Assembly (NCBI GenBank): GCA_034664085.1
Contig: JAXDII010000099.1
Location: forward strand, 1-64,000
Length of the DNA: 64,000 bases
From: JACVRW01 sp034664085
GTDB lineage: Bacteria > Actinomycetota > Thermoleophilia > Solirubrobacterales > Thermoleophilaceae
Direction: 5' to 3'
This document shows, piece by piece, positions 1 to 8,407 of this stretch. Both the position numbers and the translations under genes were made by a program. Under the pieces are notes generated by a model, which had not been told where the DNA came from, did not search any database, and saw only the letters and a program-made list of their open reading frames with translations. Every line of letters begins with the position of its first letter. The stretch's first letter is position 1.

Positions 1-30
1 AGGAGAGGCTACCCCTCTTTTGGAGTCGCG

Positions 31-1077
31 TCAACGAATGGGTGAGCGGGCGCGCTGCGCCGCCGACGCGTATACGCGCTCGTACGCCTCGGCCACGGGC
101 GCCGCGTCGAAGCGCTCCTTCGCGCTGCTCCGGCAGCGCCCCGGATCGATCTCGTCGAGACGCCCCACCGCCTCGGCCATGGCGTGCTCGTCCTCGACCA
201 CGAAGCCGGTCTCGCCGTCCAGCACGAGCTCGGGCGCCGAGCCCTCCGGGAACGCGATCACCGGGGTGCCGCACGCCATCGCCTCCGTCATCACGAGCCC
301 GAACGGCTCGGGCCAGCGGATCGGCATCAGCAGCGCCGCCGCCCGCGCGTACAGGCCGAGCTTGTCCTCGCCCACCTCGCCCACGTAGCGCACCCGGTCG
401 CGGCCGAGCAGCGGCTCCACCTCGCGAGCGAAGAAGTGCTCCTCGCCGGGCTGGACGGGCCCGGCGAGCAGGAGCGGCATGCCCGCCTCGCGCGCGGCAG
501 CGATCGCGCGCTGGGGGCCCTTGTCGTCGTTGAGCCGACCGATCCAGAGCAGGAAGTCCTCCTTCTCCGCCCGGAACGGGAAGTCGCCGACCACGATCGG
601 GTTTCCGATCACCCCGGCAACGTCCAGCCCCTCGGGCGCGTGCGCCGCCTGGTAGCGGCTGAGGGCGATCACGGGCGCCCGCCCGGCGTGGCGTGCGTAG
701 AAGGCGACGGTGGTGTCGTTGAACGGGCCGTGGAGCGTGTGGACCAGCGGCGTGTCGAGCCTGTCGGCGAATGCGAAGGCGTTGAAGCTGCAGTGGTCGT
801 GGACGAGGTCGAAGGGCTCGCTCTCCGCGTCGATGGATGCGAACGCCGCCGCCACGTGGTCGGCCTCGTGGATGGCCAGCTCCATCTCGCGCGGGTGCGT
901 GCGCTCCAGCGGCGAGCGCACCTGCGCGGTCGAGCGCGACCCCGGCGCGGCGAACAGGGTCACGTCGTGGCCCCTCCGGACGAGCTCGTCGCTCAGCAGC
1001 TGCACCACCTGCTCGATGCCGCCGTAGCCCGGCGGCGGGACCGGCAGCCACGGCGGAGCCAGCATTGCGATCTTCAT
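31..1077 (-). CDS. Glycosyltransferase family 4 (GT-B fold)
   Basis: The 348-residue protein is a retaining GT4 enzyme, expected to move a sugar from a nucleotide-sugar donor to a cytoplasmic acceptor. The N-terminal GT4 acceptor domain has PPGYGGIEQVVQLL near residues 15-28 (glycine-rich loop). The C-terminal donor domain carries the EX7E motif as PEPFGLVMTEAMACGTPVIA near residue 260. The length is normal for the family. It is divergent from the glycogen-debranching-type gene with a 59-base gap, so the pair may share a promoter region and act in storage or compatible-solute carbohydrate metabolism (inference). Donor and acceptor cannot be read from sequence. The start is an ATG. Confidence 0.93.
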   Translation of the reverse strand: MKIAMLAPPWLPVPPPGYGGIEQVVQLLSDELVRRGHDVTLFAAPGSRSTAQVRSPLERTHPREMELAIHEADHVAAAFASIDAESEPFDLVHDHCSFNAFAFADRLDTPLVHTLHGPFNDTTVAFYARHAGRAPVIALSRYQAAHAPEGLDVAGVIGNPIVVGDFPFRAEKEDFLLWIGRLNDDKGPQRAIAAAREAGMPLLLAGPVQPGEEHFFAREVEPLLGRDRVRYVGEVGEDKLGLYARAAALLMPIRWPEPFGLVMTEAMACGTPVIAFPEGSAPELVLDGETGFVVEDEHAMAEAVGRLDEIDPGRCRSSAKERFDAAPVAEAYERVYASAAQRARSPIR

Positions 1078-1136
1078 CCGGTGCCCTTCGACGATGTGGT
1101 TACCGGCCTCGAATCGGGCAAATCGGGGCGTAGACG

Positions 1137-3272
1137 ATGCACGCGAACCTGGCCGACACGCTCGTCATCAAGCAGGACAACGTCTTCCTGGTGACGCCAC
1201 GGGACGGCGGGCTCCCGAGCGACGAGCCGCACGCGCTGGGGCTCTGGTACCGGGACTGCCGCTTCCTGTGCGTGCACGAGCTGCTGCTCAACGGGAGCTC
1301 CGCGCTGCTGCTGCAGGCCTCGGATGCGCTGGGCACGCGGGCCCTGCACGAGATGACGAACCCGGAGCTGTGGCTGGCCGACGGCACCCTGCGGCCGCAG
1401 TCGCTCTCGCTGCGCTGCGACCGCGAGGTGAGCGCGCCCGCGTTTCTCGAGGAACGGCTCGCGCTGCGCAGCCACCACGACGCGGACATCCGGGTCGAGC
1501 TCGAGCTGCGCCTCGGCGCGGACTTCGAGCCGATGCTCGCCATCCGCGGGCTGGTCGAGCGCCCCCGGCGGCCCCCCGCTCACGTCGAGCTGGACGGCCG
1601 CGTCCTCTCGTTCTCGGCCCGTGGGCGCGACGGCGTGGTCCGCACCACGGCGGTCGAGCTGAGCGAGGAGCCGGCGCACGCTGACCTCCTGCCGGGCATC
1701 GGCAGCGAGGCGCCCGCCGCCACCGCCGTCCTGCGCTTCGACCTCGACCTGCCCGCCGGCGGCATGCGCGAGCTCACGCTCGGCTTCTCGGCGTCGGAGC
1801 CCGGAGGCGGGACGGAGCGCTTCCTGCCCCGCCGAGGCGTGCCGGAGCGGACCGAGGTGACGACCGACGAGGAGCTGTTCAACCGAGTGCTCGCCCGCTC
1901 GCTCCAGGACCTCGAGCTGCTGCGCTCGCAGCTCGCCCGCCACCCCTACTACTCCGCCGGGGTGCCCTGGTACGCGACGCTGTTCGGCCGCGACAGCCTG
2001 ATCAGCGCCATGCAGACGCTCGCGTTCGAGCCCGCCATGGCCGCCGGCACGCTGAGGCTGCTCGCCCGCCTGCTCGGCCGCGAGCACGACGACTCGCGCG
2101 ACGAGCAGCCCGGGAAGGTGCTGCACGAGCTGCGCGTGGGCGAGCCGGCCACCCTCGGCGAGACGCCGTTCTCGCGCTACTACGGCACCGCGGACGCCAC
2201 CCCGCTGTGGCTGTCGCTGCTGTGCGACCACGCCGACTGGACCGGCAGCCTCGACCTGTTCCGCGAGCTGCGCCCGCAGGTCGCCTCGGCGCTCGAGTGG
2301 GTGCTGCAGCACGGCGACGTCGACGGCGATGGCCTGATCGAGTACCGGCGCCGCACCCCGGACGGCCTCTTCAACCAGGGCTGGAGGGATTCGTGGGACG
2401 GCGTGCCCGACGCGAGCGGTGCTCCGCTCGAGCCGCCGGTCGCGCTCGTGGAGGTGCAGGGCTACGCAATCCGGGCGCTGCGCGGAGTCGCGCGCCTGTT
2501 CGAGCTCGACCGCGACCTCGCGCGCGCCGAGCAGCTGCGCGACCGCGCCGACCAGATCGAGCTGGCCCTCGAGCGCTTCTGGCTGCCGGGCCTGCGCACC
2601 TACGCGATCGGCCTGGACGGCGACAAGCGGCCGGGCTCCGGGCTGACCTCCAACACGGGCCATCTGCTCTGGGCGGGCGTGCTGACGTCGGAGCGCGCCC
2701 GGAGCGTCCGGGACACGCTGATGGGCGACGGCATGTTCTCGGGCTGGGGGATCCGCACCCTGGCCGACGGCCATCCCGGCTACAACCCGATCGGCTACCA
2801 CACAGGCTCCGTGTGGCCGCACGACAACGCGCTGATCGCCTGCGGCCTGCGCGAGTACGGACTGGACGACGACTTCGAGCGCCTGTTCGGGACACTGCTC
2901 GAGGCCTCCTCGCAGTTCGCCGACTACCGCCTCCCGGAGCTGTTCGGAGGCCACGACCGCATCCCCGGAGAGAGCCCGGTCCCCTACCCGGTGGCGTGCC
3001 GGCCGCAGGCCTGGGCCGCGGGCTCGATCCCTCACCTGCTGGCGACGGGGCTCGGCCTGCGCGCAGACGGGCTGGCGCGCCGGCTGCACCTGGCCCGGCC
3101 CACCATGCCCAGCTGGCTCGACTGGGCCGAGCTGCGCGGGCTGAGAGTCGCCGGCGCCAGCGTCGACCTGCGCTTCGAGCGCTCCGGCGACGAGGTGGAC
3201 GTGGCGGACGCCCGCGTCGACGGCGACCTCGAGCTGGTGGTGGAGGGAGCGGGCGAGGTCCAGCCGGCCTGA
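1137..3272 (+). CDS. Amylo-alpha-1,6-glucosidase / glycogen-debranching-type glycoside hydrolase
   Basis: The 711-residue protein has an N-terminal beta-rich GDE_N domain (about 1-220) and a C-terminal (alpha/alpha)6-barrel glucosidase domain. The barrel contains GRDSLISAMQTLAFEP near 284, NQGWRDSWDGV near 414 and YHTGSVWPHDNALIACGL near 555. These are the hallmark acidic and aromatic segments of bacterial amylo-alpha-1,6-glucosidases. Such enzymes hydrolyse alpha-1,6 branch stubs or related alpha-glucosides in the cytoplasm. No signal peptide is seen. Substrate is uncertain because close relatives also act on glucosylglycerate or other alpha-glucosides. The divergent GT4 gene supports a carbohydrate role. 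Confidence 0.93.
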   Translation: MHANLADTLVIKQDNVFLVTPRDGGLPSDEPHALGLWYRDCRFLCVHELLLNGSSALLLQASDALGTRALHEMTNPELWLADGTLRPQSLSLRCDREVSAPAFLEERLALRSHHDADIRVELELRLGADFEPMLAIRGLVERPRRPPAHVELDGRVLSFSARGRDGVVRTTAVELSEEPAHADLLPGIGSEAPAATAVLRFDLDLPAGGMRELTLGFSASEPGGGTERFLPRRGVPERTEVTTDEELFNRVLARSLQDLELLRSQLARHPYYSAGVPWYATLFGRDSLISAMQTLAFEPAMAAGTLRLLARLLGREHDDSRDEQPGKVLHELRVGEPATLGETPFSRYYGTADATPLWLSLLCDHADWTGSLDLFRELRPQVASALEWVLQHGDVDGDGLIEYRRRTPDGLFNQGWRDSWDGVPDASGAPLEPPVALVEVQGYAIRALRGVARLFELDRDLARAEQLRDRADQIELALERFWLPGLRTYAIGLDGDKRPGSGLTSNTGHLLWAGVLTSERARSVRDTLMGDGMFSGWGIRTLADGHPGYNPIGYHTGSVWPHDNALIACGLREYGLDDDFERLFGTLLEASSQFADYRLPELFGGHDRIPGESPVPYPVACRPQAWAAGSIPHLLATGLGLRADGLARRLHLARPTMPSWLDWAELRGLRVAGASVDLRFERSGDEVDVADARVDGDLELVVEGAGEVQPA

Positions 3273-3276
3273 CCGG

Positions 3277-3765
3277 CTACTGCGGCGGGCCGGCCGCCGC
3301 ACTGTCCCGCTGGACGCCGAGCGCGGCGGCGATCTCGTCCAGCACCGCCTGTTCGGACTCGCTGACTTCCTTGCCGCCGACACCCAGGAACCCGCCCTCG
3401 CGATGGGCCTGAGCCGCCCGCTCCGCCACGGCCATCACGAAGCGCCGATAGTCGTCCACCTCGGCCTCGGTGGCCTTGCCCTCGAGCAGCTCGACGGCCT
3501 CGCGCAGGCGCTGCAGCCCGTCCTCGCGCATGCGCTCGGGCGCCGGGAAGTCGTCGCGGTCGAACACCGGAGGGGTCGAAAGGAGCTCGTCGAGCAGCTC
3601 GGAAGCGCCCTGCTCCTCCTTCGCCTCGGTGTAGGCCTTGGCCATCGAGAGGCTCTCGCGCAGCGTGCCGCCGCGGTCGGCGGTCGCCACCAGCATCCCG
3701 GCCAGCGCCGGCCCCTGGATGATCCGCGTCCACTCCTCCGCGTTGAAGTCTGCCTTCTTGGTCAT
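3277..3765 (-). CDS. Conserved hypothetical, acidic helical protein
   Basis: I do not recognise a named domain. The 162-residue product is acidic, soluble and probably all-alpha. It begins MTKKADFNAEEWTRIIQGPALAGMLV-like, with long amphipathic helices rich in E and A and a glycine patch (GGFLGVGGKE) near 127-136. No signal peptide or membrane segment is present. A purine-rich GGAAGA lies upstream of the ATG, supporting this start. It ends 5 bases from the debranching-enzyme stop (convergent) and is divergent from the coiled-coil gene at 3831. The combination of a mostly helical, cofactor-free sequence suggests a structural or binding role, but that is a guess. Confidence 0.8.
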   Translation of the reverse strand: MTKKADFNAEEWTRIIQGPALAGMLVATADRGGTLRESLSMAKAYTEAKEEQGASELLDELLSTPPVFDRDDFPAPERMREDGLQRLREAVELLEGKATEAEVDDYRRFVMAVAERAAQAHREGGFLGVGGKEVSESEQAVLDEIAAALGVQRDSAAAGPPQ

Positions 3766-3830
3766 GGTCTCTTCCGTATGCCGAGGGCGATTCGTGTCAA
3801 CCGCCAGCTGGCGTCGTAGGCTGGACGTGA

Positions 3831-4664
3831 ATGAACCTCGAGCGTGAGATCGACCGTCTCTACGGACTCCCGCTCGACGAGTTCGTGCGCGGGCGCGACG
3901 AGCTCGCGAAGCGGCTGGCGCAATCCGGCGACCGCGAGGCGGCGGCCCGCGTCAAGGCGCTGCGCAAGCCGACGGTCGGCGCGTGGGCGCTGAACCAGGC
4001 GGTGCGGCGCCGCCGTGCCGAGACCGACGCGCTGCTCGCGACCGGCGAGCGCCTGCGCGGCGCGCACCAGGACCTCCTGAGCGGCGGCGACCCGGCCGTG
4101 CTGCGCGAGCTGATGGAGGAGGAGCGCTCGCTCACGACGGCGCTCGCCGACTGCGCCGAGGCGATCGCGAGCGAGACCGGCAAGAGCGGCCCGGCCCTGC
4201 GCGACAGGGTGCGCGCGACGCTGCACTCCGCGGCCGTCGACGAGGAGGCGCGCGAGGAGCTGGCCCACGGCCGCTTCGTGCGCGAGCGCGAGGCCGTCGG
4301 CCTGGGCCCGCTCATGGCGGCCGGGCCGGCCCCGGCCGGGCGCAGCCGCGCCGCCCCGCCGCGGCCGCAGCGCGCGAGCAAGCGGGCCAGGCCGGACGCC
4401 GCAGCGCCGCCGCCCGAGCCGCCGACGGCGCCCCCGCCCGACGAGCGCATCGCCGAAGCCGAGCGGGTGCTCGACGAGGCGCGCGCGGCGCTCACCGAGG
4501 CCGAGTCGAGCCACGCGGCGGCCCTGTCGGTGGCCGAGTCCGCCCGCGAGGCGCTCGGCCAGGCCGAGGAGGCCGAGCGCGAGGCCCGCCGGGTCGTGCG
4601 GGAGCGCTGGCGGGAGGTGGCGAAGCACGAGCGCAAGCTGGAACGGCTGCGCCCGAAGCGCTAG
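3831..4664 (+). CDS. Hypothetical protein with C-terminal coiled coil
   Basis: The 277-residue protein is not recognised by function. Its N-terminal third (residues 1-60) has the pattern LYGLPLDEFVRGRDELAKRL followed by KALRKPTVGAWALNQAVRR, which recurs in actinobacterial hypothetical proteins. Residues about 160-210 are a low-complexity Pro/Ala linker. Residues about 205-277 are a heptad-rich charged coiled coil (ERVLDEARAALTEAE and onward) ending in a basic tail. No membrane segment is seen. The basic end plus coiled coil would suit a nucleic-acid-associated or scaffolding role (inference only). Its TAG stop shares the tetranucleotide CTAG with the opposite gene. Confidence 0.78.
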   Translation: MNLEREIDRLYGLPLDEFVRGRDELAKRLAQSGDREAAARVKALRKPTVGAWALNQAVRRRRAETDALLATGERLRGAHQDLLSGGDPAVLRELMEEERSLTTALADCAEAIASETGKSGPALRDRVRATLHSAAVDEEAREELAHGRFVREREAVGLGPLMAAGPAPAGRSRAAPPRPQRASKRARPDAAAPPPEPPTAPPPDERIAEAERVLDEARAALTEAESSHAAALSVAESAREALGQAEEAEREARRVVRERWREVAKHERKLERLRPKR

Positions 4665-6166
4665 GCCTCGGGCAGGTTGCGCGGGGGCAGCGGCTTCACG
4701 GCCGGCCCCGCGATCACCTCGCCGCTCGCAGCGAAGCGCGATCCGTGGCAGGGGCAGTCCCAGGTCTGCTCGCCGGAGTTCCAGCTGACGATGCAGCCCA
4801 GGTGGGTGCAGCGCGCCGACAGCGCGTGCAGCGTCCCGTCGCCGTCGCGATAGACCGCCCGCTGCCCCAGCCCGGCGCCGACCACGCGCCCCTCCCCCGG
4901 CCCGATCGACTCCACGCCGGCCCGCTTGACCAGCCGGTCGCCGACGAAGTGCAGCGCCACGTTGAGGTTCTCCCTCAGCAGCGCTCCAGCACTCGCCCGT
5001 GGGCGCACGCGGCGGGTGTCGAAGAGCTCACGCCAAACGTGATCGCGTCCCTCGACCCACGACGCCAACAGCTCGGACGCCGCGATGCCCATCGCGAGCC
5101 CCCACTTGCGGAAGCCGGTGGCGACGTAGACGTTCTTCGAGATCGGATCGACGGGCCCGATGTAGGGCACGCCGTCCGCGGGCATGTGGTCCTGGGTCGC
5201 CCACCGCATCGCCGGCTCGACGCCGAAGCGCTCGCGCGCCCAGCCCTCCAGCCGGTCGTAGCGCTGCCGCTCGTCCGCCTGCCCCGTCTTGTGGCTCTCC
5301 CCGCCCACCAGCAGCCAGGTGTGCGCCCCCACGGTGTGCGTCCGGATCGAGTGCGCCGGGGACTCGGTGCTCAGGTACATCCCGGCGGTGGCGGCCGTGC
5401 CCTCGTACGGCGCGGCGACCACGTACGACCGCTCCGGATGGCAGCGCGCGAAATAGAGGCCCCGGTCCAGGAAGGGCAGGTGAGTGGCGACGACGACGCT
5501 GCCCGCGGTGACCGTGCGTCCGCCCTCCGTTCGCACCCGGCACGGCGCGCCGGCGTCCACGGACACCGCCAGCGTGCCTTCGTGGATGCGCACGCCGAGG
5601 CCCTCCAGCGCGGCCGCCAGACCCTGCAGGTACTTCACCGGGTGGAACTGCGCCTGGTCGGCGAACCGCACCGCCGACGCGATCGGGTAGGGCAGGTCGC
5701 TGTCCTCGACGAGCGTGGCAGGCAGGCCGGCCCGCTGGGCGGCCTCCGTCTCCGCCTCGATCCGCCCCCGGTCGGCGGGCGACTCGGAGTACGTCAGGTT
5801 CGGCTTGCGGCGCAGCTCGCAGTCGATCCCGAGCTCGCCCGCCAGCTCGAAGGCACGCGCGATCCCGCGCTCGTTCGCCTCGCCGTAGACGCGCGCCGCG
5901 TCGCCCCCCAGGCTGCCCTCCAGCCTGGCGTAGCTGAGCCCGTGCAGGGAGCTCAGCTTCGCGGTGGTGTAGCCGGTGGCCCCGGCACCGACGAAGCGGC
6001 CCTCCAGCACGGTCACGCTCGCGCCCGTGCGCGCGAGCTCCAGCGCGGCGCTGAGCCCGGTGATGCCGGCGCCCACCACGCACACGTCCGCGTGCACGTC
6101 CGCCAGCAGCGCCGGGCGCGGGGCGCGATCGACCGTGTCGAGCCACAGCGAGGTGGGTCCGGACAT
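4661..6166 (-). CDS. FAD-dependent oxidoreductase fused to a Rieske [2Fe-2S] domain
   Basis: The 501-residue protein joins a DAO-type FAD oxidoreductase (about 1-380) to a C-terminal Rieske domain (about 420-500). The dinucleotide-binding motif VVGAGITGLSAALELARTG lies near residue 20. The Rieske ligands are CTH and CPCH, about 17 residues apart, so the cluster should be intact. This architecture is widespread and often annotated as a gamma-glutamylputrescine- or glycine-oxidase-like enzyme; the substrate is unknown. I chose the ATG at 6166 (MSGPTSLW) because the ATG nine codons upstream adds only a non-conserved basic leader. It is divergent from the lipoprotein gene with 45 bases between. 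Confidence 0.92.
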   Translation of the reverse strand: MSGPTSLWLDTVDRAPRPALLADVHADVCVVGAGITGLSAALELARTGASVTVLEGRFVGAGATGYTTAKLSSLHGLSYARLEGSLGGDAARVYGEANERGIARAFELAGELGIDCELRRKPNLTYSESPADRGRIEAETEAAQRAGLPATLVEDSDLPYPIASAVRFADQAQFHPVKYLQGLAAALEGLGVRIHEGTLAVSVDAGAPCRVRTEGGRTVTAGSVVVATHLPFLDRGLYFARCHPERSYVVAAPYEGTAATAGMYLSTESPAHSIRTHTVGAHTWLLVGGESHKTGQADERQRYDRLEGWARERFGVEPAMRWATQDHMPADGVPYIGPVDPISKNVYVATGFRKWGLAMGIAASELLASWVEGRDHVWRELFDTRRVRPRASAGALLRENLNVALHFVGDRLVKRAGVESIGPGEGRVVGAGLGQRAVYRDGDGTLHALSARCTHLGCIVSWNSGEQTWDCPCHGSRFAASGEVIAGPAVKPLPPRNLPEA

Positions 6167-6211
6167 CGCCCCCCTCTTGTCCCGCCGGAACAAACAGCAA
6201 ACTTCCCCCGC

Positions 6212-6619
6212 ATGGCCGTCCGATCGGCGCTCCCCACGCTGGCCGTCCTGGCCGCCGTGCTGTCCGTTGGCTGCAGCGCATCCGACCGTGGTCCCGATGT
6301 CGCCGCGGTGGCCGATCGATTCCAGTCGGCCCTGGAGAGCCGGGACGGCGAAGCGGCCTGCGCACAGCTCAGCGAGCAGACCGCGAGCGAGCTCGAGCAG
6401 CAGGAGCAGCGGCCCTGCGAGGAGGCGATCGTCGCCCTCGAGCTGCCGGCCGGCGGCGAAGTGGCGAGCACCAGCGTCTACGTGACGTCTGCGTCGGCGG
6501 TCGTCGACGAGGGCGGCACGCTGTTCCTCGACGAGGCCGCGGACGGCTGGGAGATCTCCGCCGCCGGATGCCGCCCGACCGCCCCCGACTTGCCCTACGA
6601 CTGCGAGCTGGAGGACTGA
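6212..6619 (+). CDS. Small secreted lipoprotein-like protein
   Basis: The 135-residue product starts with a short basic region and a hydrophobic stretch ending LSVGC, with Cys21 as the probable lipidated residue; the lipobox is imperfect. The mature part is acidic and small, has paired cysteines (AACAQL, RPCEEA, AGCRP, YDCELED) and resembles the SnoaL/NTF2-like mature domains seen in actinobacterial lipoproteins, though that is inference. It is followed directly (TGAATG) by a 27-residue membrane microprotein and then a DUF6766-type protein, so the three form a tight envelope-associated cassette. The ATG is preceded by no strong Shine-Dalgarno sequence. Confidence 0.85.
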   Translation: MAVRSALPTLAVLAAVLSVGCSASDRGPDVAAVADRFQSALESRDGEAACAQLSEQTASELEQQEQRPCEEAIVALELPAGGEVASTSVYVTSASAVVDEGGTLFLDEAADGWEISAAGCRPTAPDLPYDCELED

Positions 6620-6703
6620 ATGCGGACGATGTTCGTCGTCTACGTCGTCGTGATCGTGGCGGGGATCGCCTTCTACTCGGCGATCGGGCTGCTGCAGCTC
6701 TAG
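6620..6703 (+). CDS. 27-residue single-pass membrane microprotein
   Basis: A complete small frame runs from ATG at 6620 to TAG at 6701-6703. The product begins MRTMFVVYVVVIVAGIAF and is almost entirely one transmembrane helix, ending GLLQL. A good GGAGG lies at 6610-6614, inside the end of the lipoprotein gene, with 5-base spacing. The ATG directly abuts the upstream TGA, which strongly supports translational coupling. The next gene starts (GTG) 2 bases after this stop. Function unknown; its position suggests a partner or leader for the downstream membrane protein. Too short for standard gene finders. Confidence 0.72.
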   Translation: MRTMFVVYVVVIVAGIAFYSAIGLLQL

Positions 6704-6705
6704 CC

Positions 6706-7380
6706 GTGCGCACCTTCCTCCGACACAACAGCCTCTCGATCGTCTTCCTCGGGCTGTTCCTGGCCGCGCTCATGCTGCAGGCGTTCGCCGGGCTCGCCGA
6801 CTTCAACGAGGACCAGGACCGCCACGCCAGCCCCCACATGACGCTCGGGCGCTACCTGGTCTCGTCCGAGTTCGGCACCGCGGTGCTCGAGAACTGGCAG
6901 TCCGAGTACCTGCAGTTCACGCTTTTCATCCTGCTGACGGTCTGGTTCGTCCAGCGCGGGTCGCCCGAGTCCAAGCCGGTCGGCAAGGCGGGCCGGGAAT
7001 CGGACTCCGATCAGCAGGTCGGCCCGCATGCCACGCCGCGCTCTCCGCGCTGGGCGAAGGCGGACGGCCTGCGGCGGCGGATCTACGAGAACTCGCTGCT
7101 GCTCGTCATGGGCACGATCTGGCTCGGGAGCTGGTTCGCCCAGTCGATCGCCGGCGCGTCCCAGTACAACGCCGAGCGGCTCGACCACAGTCAGGCGCCC
7201 GTGTCGTGGCTCGACTATCTCGGACGGCCGGACTTCTGGGAGAAGACGCTCCAGAACTGGCAGTCGGAGTTCCTCGCAGTCGGCTCGATGGCGATCCTCG
7301 CGGTCTACCTGCGCCAGCGCGGCTCGCCTGAGTCCAAGCCGGTCGGGGCCCCTCACGAGGCGACCGGGACGGAGAGCTGA
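6706..7380 (+). CDS. DUF6766-type membrane protein with internal duplication
   Basis: The 224-residue protein starts at a GTG two bases after the microprotein stop (VRTFLRHNSLSIVFLGLF). It has about four membrane segments. Two homologous halves are evident: ENWQSEYLQ then QRGSPESKPVG in the first, QNWQSEFLA then QRGSPESKPVG in the second, each after a membrane helix. Between them is a charged loop with a second hydrophobic segment (LLLVMGTIWLGSWFAQS). The family matches the uncharacterised DUF6766 proteins as I remember them. No catalytic motif is visible. No Shine-Dalgarno precedes the GTG, so translation probably depends on the microprotein. Confidence 0.85.
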   Translation: MRTFLRHNSLSIVFLGLFLAALMLQAFAGLADFNEDQDRHASPHMTLGRYLVSSEFGTAVLENWQSEYLQFTLFILLTVWFVQRGSPESKPVGKAGRESDSDQQVGPHATPRSPRWAKADGLRRRIYENSLLLVMGTIWLGSWFAQSIAGASQYNAERLDHSQAPVSWLDYLGRPDFWEKTLQNWQSEFLAVGSMAILAVYLRQRGSPESKPVGAPHEATGTES

Positions 7381-7435
7381 GCCGGGCCCCGCGCCCGCCC
7401 GTTTTCCGTGTCGCCTGGCCGGGTAGCCGCCCGGC

Positions 7436-8407
7436 ATGGCTTCAATCGACGACCAGCTGAACGCGTACCTGAGCGACGCCCACGCGATCGAGGAGCAGGC
7501 GCTTCCGCAGATGCGCGCTGCCCCCGGCATGGCGGGCGACCCGGCGCTCGCCGCCGCGTTCGCCAAGCACCTGGAGGAGACCGAGCGCCACGAGCGCCTG
7601 ATCCGCGAGCGGCTCGAGGCGCGCGGCGGGGCGCCCTCGCTCATGAAGAAGGCGATCTTCAAGGCGGGCGGCTTCGCCTTCGTCCTGTTCGCCAAGTCGC
7701 AGCCGGACACGCCCGGGAAGCTCGTGTGCCACGCGCTCTCCTACGAGCAGCTGGAGGTCGCCGGCTACGACCTCCTGCGCCGCGTGGCCGAGCGCGCGGG
7801 CGACGCGGACACCGTCGCCGTGGCGAAGCGGATCGGCAAGGAGGAGCGCGCGATGGCCGAGCGCCTCGAGGCTTCGTTCGATCGCTCGGTCGAGGCCTCG
7901 CTGCGCGAGGTGGCGCCCGACGACCTCGGCGAGCAGCTCGACAAGTACCTGGCGGACGCGCACGCGCTCGAGGAGCAGGCGATCCAGCTGCTCGAGAAGG
8001 GCCCCAAGCTGGCCGGCGATTCGGAGCTGGCGCGGGTCTACGAGGAGCATCTCGACGAGAGCCGCGAGCACCAGAAGCTGGTCGCGCAGCGCCTGGAGGC
8101 GCGCGGCGGCTCGCCGAGCAAGTTCAAGGACGCCGCCATGCGTCTCGGCGCCCTCAACTGGAGCGCCTTCTTCGCCGCCCAGCCCGACACGCCGGGCAAG
8201 CTCGCCGCCTTCGTCTACGCCTTCGAGTTCCTCGAGGTGGGCGGCTACGAACAGCTGAAGCGGGTTGCCCGGCGGGCCGAGGACCCCGAGACCGAGCGCC
8301 TGGCCGAGCAGATCCTCGCCGACGAGCGCGCAATGGCCGGCCGGCTGGCCGAGCGCTTCGACCGCGCCGTTGAGGCATCCCTCGCTGCCCAGCGGGTGAG
8401 CGCGTGA
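7436..8407 (+). CDS. Tandem ferritin-like (DUF892/YciE-type) protein
   Basis: The 323-residue protein is an internal duplication of a ferritin-like four-helix unit. Copy one is about 1-155 and copy two about 160-320. Matching segments are LNAYLSDAHAIEEQAL and LDKYLADAHALEEQAI, HLEETERHERLI and HLDESREHQKLV, and QPDTPGKL in both. Glu and His residues spaced as in di-iron carriers (EEQ, ExxxH) are retained in both copies, so metal binding is plausible but unproven. No signal peptide is seen. The stop overlaps the start region of the next gene (GTGATG), which suggests co-transcription with the F420-type oxidoreductase and a redox-stress role. Confidence 0.9.
   Translation: MASIDDQLNAYLSDAHAIEEQALPQMRAAPGMAGDPALAAAFAKHLEETERHERLIRERLEARGGAPSLMKKAIFKAGGFAFVLFAKSQPDTPGKLVCHALSYEQLEVAGYDLLRRVAERAGDADTVAVAKRIGKEERAMAERLEASFDRSVEASLREVAPDDLGEQLDKYLADAHALEEQAIQLLEKGPKLAGDSELARVYEEHLDESREHQKLVAQRLEARGGSPSKFKDAAMRLGALNWSAFFAAQPDTPGKLAAFVYAFEFLEVGGYEQLKRVARRAEDPETERLAEQILADERAMAGRLAERFDRAVEASLAAQRVSA

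Noticed and set aside
1..21. Weak hairpin AGAGG/CCTCT followed by TTTT at the left edge
   Set aside because: Only five base pairs and cut off from its gene; could be a terminator of an upstream plus-strand gene but cannot be supported.
1074..3383. 769-codon minus-strand frame opposite the debranching enzyme
   Set aside because: Arg/Ala/Gln-rich low-complexity translation with no motif; the plus-strand gene is a recognisable family.
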